Source of the DNA: Rhodobacterales bacterium UBA7416
GTDB lineage: Bacteria > Pseudomonadota > Alphaproteobacteria > Rhodobacterales > Rhodobacteraceae
NCBI GenBank assembly: GCA_002469545.1
Contig: DKMK01000023.1
Span: forward strand, 1-16,827
Direction: 5' to 3'
Length of the DNA stretch: 16,827 bases
The translations under genes were made by a program, and so were the position numbers. Shown here in pieces: positions 1 to 5,999 of the stretch (positions are counted from its first letter, which is position 1; every line of letters begins with the position of its first letter). The notes beneath the pieces were generated by a model. It was given only the letters and a program-made list of their open reading frames with translations. It searched no databases and was not told the DNA's origin.

Positions 1-968
1 TCCAATTTATCTGACGACGGACACATCAGGTCATGTCCAACGGTTTCCTCACGGGTATAGCCTAATTGGTTTATCCAGGCATCCGAGCACGTTTGAATCT
101 TCCAGTCGTCCGATTGAGAAATGACCATCGCTGCATTGCGGTTCAAAAGCGTATCGGCCAAGGCCTTCTGCGTCGCAAGTTCCGTGATATTCGTAACGGA
201 CGAAACAAACATGGTCTCCTGTGCACTCAGCCCTGCAACGGCATTGCCCACAACGGTCACTTGCAACTTGGCGCCGGGGTTGGTTCGTAGTGTCCACGTA
301 TTGACTGTTTCATCGTCTCCTGTTTGCATTTCTTTGTGCATTTCCTGCCGGGCTTCCCGGGCCCGATCTTGGTCCTCTTCAACCAAAAAGGACACGAAAT
401 CCCTGCCGATTGTCTCATCACGGCTAAAGCCTGTCAGCCGCGTCCAGCCATGAGATGCGTTCCGGATAATAAAGCTACTGTCTCGCAGCAAGGTTGCGGA
501 AGGGCTGCTCTCCAGAACCTGAAGCCAGGCCTCGGCTTCAGTACGGGCACCTGCGGCCTCAATGTTCTTCGCTTCTAGCGCTCTAAGGCTAGTCTCGAGC
601 TCTGTCACATCTGTTTGAACACTTATAAAGCCTCCATCAGGAAGTAATCTATCTGTTGTTTTGATAAAACGGCCATCTTCTAATTGTACGGTAAAAGATC
701 CACTCAAATCGCTTCTATATTTAGCCTTTATTGCTAAATACTCTTTTTTTGTTTCTGAATATTCAGTTGTTATAACATTACCATTTTGTAAATCTATTTT
801 CCCTAATTCTGAAAAATGCACGCCTAACTCTAAATCACTGTCGGTATAAGAATAGAGACTCTTAAATTTATCATTATAATATTGTAAACAACCATCACTA
901 TCATACTTCACGACAGCTTCTTCAACATAGTCCAGGTATGTATGTTCTTTATTTTTATTTTTTTGCAT
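1..968 (-). CDS. Multi-PAS sensory/signalling protein, N-terminal part (3' end lies beyond the left edge)
   Basis: The frame is open from the ATG at 966-968 to base 1 (about 322 codons) with no stop, so the effector domain is outside the window. Residues about 10-122 look like a PAS fold that ends in a DGRFIKTTDRLLPDGGF segment followed by a DVTELE boundary. A short helical linker rich in A, E and R follows (about 123-148). A second PAS (about 149-262) contains a TRLTGFSRDETIGRDF motif and ends at VTNITELA. A third PAS starts near 275 (NQLGYTREETVGHDL). Such chains usually precede a histidine kinase, GGDEF/EAL or cyclase domain; which one cannot be seen. No transmembrane segment is visible, so it is probably cytoplasmic. 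The ribosome site is weak. Bases 612-968 (PAS 1) are strikingly A+T-rich compared with 1-600, which suggests a mosaic gene. Confidence 0.82.
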   Translation of the reverse strand, partial: MQKNKNKEHTYLDYVEEAVVKYDSDGCLQYYNDKFKSLYSYTDSDLELGVHFSELGKIDLQNGNVITTEYSETKKEYLAIKAKYRSDLSGSFTVQLEDGRFIKTTDRLLPDGGFISVQTDVTELETSLRALEAKNIEAAGARTEAEAWLQVLESSPSATLLRDSSFIIRNASHGWTRLTGFSRDETIGRDFVSFLVEEDQDRAREARQEMHKEMQTGDDETVNTWTLRTNPGAKLQVTVVGNAVAGLSAQETMFVSSVTNITELATQKALADTLLNRNAAMVISQSDDWKIQTCSDAWINQLGYTREETVGHDLMCPSSDKL

Positions 969-1664
969 GACCAGATCTCATTAAAAAAGAATAAATAATT
1001 ATTACAGTTAATTGCGTCAAAAATCTATATGGTATCGTCAAGTTACGGGGCATTCAGAGATATCAACGTTGTCAGACAAAGTCCAACACGTCTCAAAGCA
1101 CCACAATCACACAAATCTATGAAGCAGATTTGGTACCACTCAATGAGAGCGGTTATGCGCTTTTGCTTATAAGTCTGTCTGTTTTCGAGATGTCTTTCGT
1201 AATTGAAGTAATTGTATATTTGACTGTGATTAAAAAGAATTCCAGCAAGGTTAGACACATCTTCAAAATATCAACACAGTTGCCCAGCTGGGTTAATTCA
1301 ATTTCAAATTAGACAATCAAGACTGCTTATCATTCAAACTATGCCTGCTGACACACAAGAACAAGAACCCTCGGCTATTCAACAAAGACCTTTGAAAGCA
1401 CTCGATGTCGAGTAGTTCGTCGTTGAAAATTGCAGTGGACTGCAAGTAACTACCAAACGTTTCGACGTTGAAATATGCCGATGACGGCAAGTTCTTAGTC
1501 GATGGCTGCGCCCTCTCGAAGAGAGAATCGTGTTGTTAGACTTTCAGACGCTCAAATCGAAAGATGATCCAACCTCAAACGTGGTACTGCGGCGTGGTAC
1601 TATTGGGTATTTAACTCACACCATCAAACCCCTTATTTTGCAAGTAAATATGGTCATTAAAGTG
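969..1664. other. Gene-poor A+T-rich stretch between the PAS gene and the island edge
   Basis: About 700 bases hold only short open frames of 60-71 codons on either strand, with no recognisable motif or good ribosome site. I take none of them as genes. A minus-strand frame without a usual start codon spans roughly 1320-1530 and could be a decayed gene. The stretch also contains three TTGAAA-plus-hairpin units (1392-1486), a CTCTC-GAA-GAGAG hairpin at 1513-1525, and two GTGGTA motifs 13 bp apart (1581-1599) that resemble, in opposite orientation, the probable integrase arm sites of the neighbouring island. Confidence 0.6.
1392..1486. repeat. Three degenerate TTGAAA-hairpin-AGT units
   Basis: TTGAAA occurs at 1392-1397, 1423-1428 and 1468-1473. 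Each is followed by 2 bases, a perfect 5-bp stem with a 4-base loop, then AGT. The stems are ACTCG/CGAGT, TGCAG/CTGCA and TGCCG/CGGCA; the loops are ATGT, TGGA and ATGA. The stem sequences differ between units but pairing is kept, as expected for a structured element. Unit spacing is 31 and 45 bases, so this is not a regular CRISPR-like array. No family was recognised. Confidence 0.5.
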
Positions 1665-1681
1665 TGGTGGCGGAGACGAAG
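1665..1681. repeat. Left attachment site of the island (att direct repeat)
   Basis: TGGTGGCGGAGACGAAG is an exact 17-bp copy of 10445-10461, where it forms the 3' end of tRNA-Ser (CCA, discriminator base, 3' acceptor strand and the last bases of the T arm). The similarity stops abruptly on the island side. The site also overlaps an inverted repeat, GGCGGA (1669-1674) and TCCGCC (1682-1687), followed by a T-rich run. Confidence 0.85.
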
Positions 1682-1743
1682 TCCGCCTTATTATTATTTT
1701 AACTAATTGTTTTTAAAGTAAATAAATTCAATATTCAATTATT

Positions 1744-1764
1744 ATACCACACTTCATACCACAC
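1744..1764. repeat. Probable integrase arm-type repeats, left end of island
   Basis: ATACCAC occurs twice with a 12-bp period (1744-1750 and 1756-1762). The 21-bp block matches the block at 10304-10324 at 18 of 21 positions and in the same orientation. Paired short repeats near both element ends are typical of arm-binding sites for tyrosine recombinases; binding itself is inferred. Confidence 0.5.
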
Positions 1765-1779
1765 GAAATTGGAAAACAG

Positions 1780-2967
1780 TCAATTATGGCGAGACTCAAG
1801 CATTTCAGCTAACCTCAACCGCCCGACTTTTCTCAAACCTTGGATAAAATGCCTGTCAAAGTTTGTTTTATCCAATAAATCGCTTATAACTTGTGGAAAA
1901 TCTTCTCTCACTTTAAACTCTCTTTGCTTTTGAACTAACTTTTCCTCATAAGCTTCAGTATAAATTTCACCCCTACTAAGGTTGTATATTGTAACCGCGT
2001 CAGCAAATTCATCCGCAGACATACAATCTATGATATTGGAAACCATCAACCCTTGCGTTTCAAGTTCCTTTACCATTTTCTCCGCATCAAAGATAACTGG
2101 TACAATGCCCCCTCCAGTTGCAGGTCGAGCTTCAATCGGGTGAAAACCATCCCACTCGGCCAAAAGAAATTCAGCCTTCGCGTCTGAAAGGTATTTCAAT
2201 TTAGTCTCGATTCCAACGATCCCCGCCAGCTCTCGAGTCTTTTTGATTTCTTGCAAGGCTATATTGAATTCCCGCTCGGACAAGCAATACTGTTTTCGAA
2301 TAGTATCTTTACAAGCCGTAAAATGATCGCCTCCCCACTCTGTTTTTGGCGGTAACATATTCGCAATATTCATTAAGTCTCTTCGCGAACAATATCCCGT
2401 CTTAGCTGCAACCCGCCTTTGTTCACAAAGTAAAATAGTGCTATCTTGCAATCCATTTATAACTTCCTGCAAATCAATAAGACTTAACCTTATCAATGCA
2501 ATATTCGCTAAATTCTGCCCTCCCATACTCGGCTCTCCAGCGCGGTTCTCGTGGAAGCGAAACTCCTGACCATCGCGGTCAATCTGTGAAAGGCTATCAA
2601 CGAATGGCGCAAGCTTTTTCACGCACTCTCTAACTAGTGCATCAGGAATTTTATTGGCGATTAAAAAATCTAAATGCGATTTAATGTCATGGTTTTTCTT
2701 ATGTTCTTCAGCGAGGATTCCAGCCCGATAGAGTTTTCCAATCACTAGCTTTAGGTTTAACTCAATAGCATGCCGAGCATTATACAAGATTGGTAAAATG
2801 AGTGTGTCACGTTTTCCATACAACTTCTTTTCAATGACCAGAGTAGCTAGCTCAATTGCTGCCTCCATATAGCCATCGGCATAATTGTACTCATCGCCCT
2901 GCTGGCCGATGCATGCGTTCCATTCGTGATCGTTGGGAACGTAGAAGAACGGATCGACGGTCTCCAT
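1780..2967 (-). CDS. HEPN-like protein, candidate defence function
   Basis: The product is 395 residues from the ATG at 2967; an in-frame GTG at 2985 would add 6. The N-terminal third is helical and contains a YNARHAIELNLK segment (about residues 62-73), then a histidine-rich HKKNHDIKSHLDFLI stretch, then a DGQEFRFHE segment (about 132-140). This order resembles HEPN-like proteins with a conserved R-H pair and a later D...FRY-type motif. The canonical HEPN RNase R-x4-6-H motif is not clearly seen, so RNase activity is uncertain. The C-terminal two thirds have no motif I recognise. The gene lies 147 bp after the methyltransferase in the same direction and is the last island gene before the left att site. 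Neither start has a good ribosome site of its own; the ATG overlaps the stop of a small upstream frame (TGATG), suggesting coupled translation. Its place beside a restriction-modification system supports a defence role by association only. Confidence 0.75.
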   Translation of the reverse strand: METVDPFFYVPNDHEWNACIGQQGDEYNYADGYMEAAIELATLVIEKKLYGKRDTLILPILYNARHAIELNLKLVIGKLYRAGILAEEHKKNHDIKSHLDFLIANKIPDALVRECVKKLAPFVDSLSQIDRDGQEFRFHENRAGEPSMGGQNLANIALIRLSLIDLQEVINGLQDSTILLCEQRRVAAKTGYCSRRDLMNIANMLPPKTEWGGDHFTACKDTIRKQYCLSEREFNIALQEIKKTRELAGIVGIETKLKYLSDAKAEFLLAEWDGFHPIEARPATGGGIVPVIFDAEKMVKELETQGLMVSNIIDCMSADEFADAVTIYNLSRGEIYTEAYEEKLVQKQREFKVREDFPQVISDLLDKTNFDRHFIQGLRKVGRLRLAEMLESRHN

Positions 2968-3023
2968 CAAACAATATCCAAGCACGGCAACACATTCACA
3001 ACTTTCATCGCCTCCAAATTCAC
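2967..3023 (-). CDS. Possible 18-codon leader ORF coupled to the HEPN-like gene
   Basis: A GTG at 3021-3023 follows a GAGG ribosome site (3031-3034) at 7-base spacing and reads MNLEAMKVVNVLPCLDIV. It stops at TGA (2967-2969), which shares a base with the ATG of the next gene (TGATG). The frame is open further upstream to a stop at 3099-3101 but has no better start there. It could be a translational coupling leader, or the remnant of an earlier gene end. No homology is claimed. Confidence 0.25.
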   Translation of the reverse strand: MNLEAMKVVNVLPCLDIV

Positions 3024-3114
3024 CGTGATACCTCGCTGGAACAGTTCAAATGGACACAAAGGAGTTCCTTGGACAGCACAATCGAGTTGGTCGTTTGGCT
3101 AGAAAATGATGAAA

Positions 3115-4320
3115 TCATAACATACCTGCCGTTTTTGCTTTATCTGAAAAATCCATAGCTTTGTTACTCATTTTGTAATTGTCGAACAGCGGGTTCAGGA
3201 TCTGCTTGGCGATAAACTCGATTACTGGAACGCAAACCGCATCACCCATCGCGAAATATCCTTTGTTAGTATTTTCAGGAAGAATAAAACTCTCCCTAAC
3301 TCCCTGTAGCCGAGCATATTCACGTGGCGTCAATAGCCTTACTTTCCAATCTCCGAACCCAGCTTGGATCAAGATTTGCTTACTCGAGCCGCCACGCGGA
3401 GTTCGCAAGCAACCAGCGAATCCATCTGTTCTCATTTCGGCCATAGATTTGCCTTTTCTCATTCGCCGGAAAACTGTTCCATAGGAGTACGTTTCACCTT
3501 TTTGCATCAACTCCAGATCTTTAATGTGATTAAGATTCATTTGAGAGAATAAATGCGACTTACGCTCATCACTCCACCAAAGAGGAGAATCGTCCTGCAA
3601 GTCTTTCTCCACTATGTCTTTAAGCCTGATAGTATTTTTCACATCAAAATCCAATTCGAGAATCCCCCATTTTAAGGAGGGGTTCTTTGAGATAATAGAT
3701 TTAACCCTATGAGATCTTAGATAGTCGTTACTATTGATTTCACTCCACCATGTATCAAAAACTTCGTCATTTTTGTTAAGCTTCATTGTTTGCATTGCAA
3801 GGCTCTCTTGAACAGCCACTACGAAGACCCTGGGACGACTTTGTGCAGAAAAATCTCTCGCGTCCAGTTCGATAATGTCAGTAAAGTATCCTAAATCACC
3901 AAAGCGCTTAACAGTCTCGGCAACATCCTCTCCTCCATGAGAAGTTAGAAACCCTCGAACGTTCTCCAAGAGAACTACATTTGGTTTCGTTCCAACCCTG
4001 CACTTTGCTTCCAAAATCTTGAATAGAGCGTCAATGGTTCCGGATTCGACTCCCGCTAACCCTGCTCGTCCACCCGCAACTGATAAATCAGTACAAGGAA
4101 AGGAGGCCGTGTATAAAAAAGTACTACTTGGAATGATTGAAGAGTCAGAAGCGACATCCCAAATGTCAGCTAGCTTAAAGTGCTCATCTCCAAAATTATC
4201 GTTGTATGTATTAAACTTATCTTTTGAAATGTCGTTAGCCCAGACACATGACCATCCGTGCTGGCTGAGACCCTCACGAACCAAGCCAACTCCTGCGAAA
4301 AACTCTGCAAAACTCTTCAT
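3115..4320 (-). CDS. DNA (cytosine-5-)-methyltransferase, type II modification enzyme
   Basis: This 401-residue enzyme of the Dcm/HhaI class transfers a methyl group from S-adenosylmethionine to C5 of cytosine in a recognition site. Motifs run in the usual order: I, FAGVG (residues 8-12, AdoMet binding); IV, SFPC (73-76, catalytic Cys76); VI, ENV (119-121); VIII, QSRPRVF (160-166, the usual QxRxR); a variable target-recognition region between about 175 and 325; IX, RLLTPREYARLQG (328-340); X, GYFAMGDAV (354-362). Length is normal and no key residue is missing. Its ATG abuts the TAA of the nuclease gene with no gap, so the two are probably translated in tandem from one transcript. The modified sequence cannot be read from the protein. 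Confidence 0.95.
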   Translation of the reverse strand: MKSFAEFFAGVGLVREGLSQHGWSCVWANDISKDKFNTYNDNFGDEHFKLADIWDVASDSSIIPSSTFLYTASFPCTDLSVAGGRAGLAGVESGTIDALFKILEAKCRVGTKPNVVLLENVRGFLTSHGGEDVAETVKRFGDLGYFTDIIELDARDFSAQSRPRVFVVAVQESLAMQTMKLNKNDEVFDTWWSEINSNDYLRSHRVKSIISKNPSLKWGILELDFDVKNTIRLKDIVEKDLQDDSPLWWSDERKSHLFSQMNLNHIKDLELMQKGETYSYGTVFRRMRKGKSMAEMRTDGFAGCLRTPRGGSSKQILIQAGFGDWKVRLLTPREYARLQGVRESFILPENTNKGYFAMGDAVCVPVIEFIAKQILNPLFDNYKMSNKAMDFSDKAKTAGML

Positions 4321-4875
4321 TTAAGTTCTTTCGTTAAATCTATCTATTTGGTGGTCATCACGGAAAGTCAGAATCGCATTATCAATCTCTAGGATTGGCG
4401 TACCGTTTAGCTGGACGAATGCGAAAGGTATACTCTTTCGAAACCGTTGTCGGCGCAAAGCATCGTTCTTATTGGCGTAGTTCGAAACATATTCTGGTAT
4501 CCATTTTTTAAAATATTTATTAGCTAGCTCCGAGCCCTCTATGACTTTAACAGTAACATTTTTATACTCGTTTGAGTAACTGCAAAATAGATGATTTACG
4601 GAACAGTCCTCTGTTAACTTTACCATACCGGTATTCAAGTGATATTGGTACTCATAAGAGCCGCTTCCACTTGCCGACTTCACCTCCCAACCTTGTAGAT
4701 CAGCACCAATTGCCCCAGTACCATCTCTACCCGTAAGCAACGCGCCAAATAATTCCCATGAAACTGAAGGAACTGAACCCGCAATTGGTAATCCATGCTG
4801 TCTCAATAAATTCATTTTTTCTTGATTGTAAATGTGCTTCGAATAAAAATTGAATGCTGTATCAATACTACTCAT
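4321..4875 (-). CDS. Type II restriction endonuclease candidate, PD-(D/E)XK type
   Basis: The product is 184 residues from the ATG at 4873-4875. That start overlaps the stop of the controller gene by 8 bases (ATGAGTAG); an alternative ATG at 4893 would add six residues. The segment GAIGADLQGWEVKSASG (about 55-70) carries a D...ExK active site (Asp59, Glu64, Lys66) typical of PD-(D/E)XK nucleases. The rest includes alternating strands (HLFCSYSNEY) and a basic stretch (RRQRFRKS, 141-148) that could contact DNA. I do not recognise the specific restriction-enzyme family. The position between a C protein and an m5C methyltransferase is the main reason to call it the cognate nuclease. With its small size, a dimer cutting a palindromic site is likely but inferred. 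Confidence 0.8.
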   Translation of the reverse strand: MSSIDTAFNFYSKHIYNQEKMNLLRQHGLPIAGSVPSVSWELFGALLTGRDGTGAIGADLQGWEVKSASGSGSYEYQYHLNTGMVKLTEDCSVNHLFCSYSNEYKNVTVKVIEGSELANKYFKKWIPEYVSNYANKNDALRRQRFRKSIPFAFVQLNGTPILEIDNAILTFRDDHQIDRFNERT

Positions 4876-5101
4876 GTCCGACACCCAAACCAACCATTAG
4901 AACGCCGGGCGCAACATTAAGAGCATCTGCCAGTTTAACTACATTCAGAATGCCAATGTTTCTAAGGCCTCGCTCTAATGAGCTCACGTAGGTTCTGTCT
5001 AAGTTGGATAGTTCTCCAAGTTTTTCTTGGCTAATTTTTTTTTTAGTCCTGCAAGACCTGACATTAGCCCCAAAAGTTACCAAAACTTCGCATCTGCTCA
5101 T
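4868..5101 (-). CDS. Controller (C) protein of the restriction-modification system, XRE-type HTH
   Basis: The product has 77 residues, normal for C proteins. The start chosen is the ATG at 5099-5101, because GGAG lies 6 bases upstream; an upstream GTG at 5122 would add 7 residues but has no ribosome site. An HTH_3 fold covers about residues 10-66: GANVRSCRTKKKISQEKLGE, then LDRTYVSSLERG with the recognition helix near 35-45, then RNIGILNVVKLADALNV, a close match to the C-protein pattern. Such dimers bind C-box operators, first activating and then limiting their own operon, so that nuclease appears after methylation. A matching C-box lies at 5145-5170. Its 3' end overlaps the nuclease gene. 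Confidence 0.9.
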   Translation of the reverse strand: MSRCEVLVTFGANVRSCRTKKKISQEKLGELSNLDRTYVSSLERGLRNIGILNVVKLADALNVAPGVLMVGLGVGHE

Positions 5102-5107
5102 TACATT

Positions 5108-5137
5108 CTCCAAATAAATCACTTGATATATTTGGAG
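5108..5137 (-). promoter_or_regulatory. Hairpin that buries the ribosome site of the controller gene
   Basis: In the transcript, CTCCAAATA (complement of 5129-5137) can pair perfectly over 9 bp with TATTTGGAG (complement of 5108-5116), with a 12-base loop. The 3' arm contains the GGAG used to start the C protein at 5101, so the folded form should lower its translation. The same dyad in DNA could be a protein site. The region between this and the C-box also holds a TATATC that could be a -10 element; if transcription starts downstream of the 5' arm, the RNA hairpin could not form. Confidence 0.45.
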
Positions 5138-5144
5138 GATGGCT

Positions 5145-5170
5145 GACTATTGGTCTACGGACTATGAATC
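5145..5170 (-). promoter_or_regulatory. C-box: tandem operator for the controller protein
   Basis: Reading toward the C gene, two similar sites, GATTCATAGTC and GACCAATAGTC, are separated by CGTA (15-bp start-to-start). This matches known C-boxes, in which ATAGTC-type half-sites flank a central GTCCGTNGAC-like core. A further AATAGTGA on the far side (around 5171-5178) could be a third half-site. The operator ends about 43 bases upstream of the ATG at 5101, suitable for activating or repressing the C-R-M transcript. The family pattern is from memory, not from an alignment. Confidence 0.7.
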
Positions 5171-5211
5171 ACTATTGATATTTAGCGCTCTAACGAAAGA
5201 GAGTGTTGTCT

Positions 5212-5841
5212 TCATTTTAAACTCATCAATCCATTGTCAAAAAACTGCCATAACGCTAAGCTAACAATGCTTCTGTATGGAGACCAAGACTCACTAAGTT
5301 CATAAATCTTCTTTTCATCTTTAGGGTCTATCTCAAAAATCTTTCCTACAACTTTGTTAAGCGTAACGTCACCTTTTGGGTATATGTCCGCTCGCTTCAG
5401 ATGAAAGAGTAAAAATATCTCAGAGCTCCATTCCCCAAAGCCCTTGTTTGACCATATCTCCTCTTTTGCTAACCCACTTTCCATTTGAGATATTTCCTCA
5501 AAATAGCCTGGCCTCTCTATCAATTTTTGCGCCAATGCTTTCAAATACTTTACCTTTGCATTTGAGACTCCGCATGCCCTCAAAACTTCATTTTCCGCAT
5601 TCAGGATCTCATTAGGTATGAGATTGGGAAACCTATTCTCGATTCTGCCGAAGATTGTGTCAGCTGCTTTCCCCGAAAGCTGCTGATTGATGATAATTCG
5701 ACTCACGCTACTGAACTCGAGGCTCTTATGCGGGGGCGTCAATTCACCAACAACATGAAAGAGGTTTGCAAGTTTCGCATCATTTTCCGAAAGGGCTGCT
5801 ACGGCAATTTCAATAGACTTAAAAGTGATCAACTCTTCCAC
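5212..5841 (-). CDS. HhH-GPD DNA glycosylase, AlkA-like (3-methyladenine glycosylase II type)
   Basis: The 209-residue product matches short AlkA-type base-excision glycosylases, which remove damaged or mispaired bases. Visible landmarks are IINQQLSGKAA (50-60); a helix-hairpin-helix region ending in GFGEWSSEIF (134-143); catalytic aspartate Asp158 in YPKGDVTLNKV; and a C-terminal WSPYRSIVSLALWQ (186-199) typical of the family. No Fe-S cysteine cluster is present, so it is not a standard MutY/Nth protein. The start is a GTG at 5839-5841 with only a G-rich stretch 10 bases upstream; TTG at about 5832 is an alternative. It lies upstream of the C gene in the same direction, with the C-box in the 110-bp gap. 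Its place next to an m5C methyltransferase suggests repair of T:G mismatches or of methyltransferase-caused alkylation damage; that link is inference. Confidence 0.85.
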   Translation of the reverse strand: MEELITFKSIEIAVAALSENDAKLANLFHVVGELTPPHKSLEFSSVSRIIINQQLSGKAADTIFGRIENRFPNLIPNEILNAENEVLRACGVSNAKVKYLKALAQKLIERPGYFEEISQMESGLAKEEIWSNKGFGEWSSEIFLLFHLKRADIYPKGDVTLNKVVGKIFEIDPKDEKKIYELSESWSPYRSIVSLALWQFFDNGLMSLK

Positions 5842-5999
5842 TATACCAATACCCCCAAGATAGTCTCATATATCATTTTCTTTCCAACGCCCATTATGAA
5901 ACTTAATCTTCCCAATTAAATCCATTCCATTAAGTGTTGGCGGCTTGAACGCAAGAGGCTCTCAACTAGCCTAGGACTATACGCAGCAAGTCGCCTCTA

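Noticed and set aside
1043..1312. Short open frames of 60-71 codons on both strands
   Set aside because: They lie in A+T-rich DNA, overlap each other on opposite strands, lack ribosome sites and show no protein motif.
1392..1486. CRISPR array
   Set aside because: Only three units, unequal spacing (31 and 45 bases), variable stems and no cas genes nearby.
5212..5841. MutY/endonuclease III type glycosylase with an Fe-S cluster
   Set aside because: The four-cysteine C-terminal cluster is absent and the C-terminal WSPYR motif fits AlkA.
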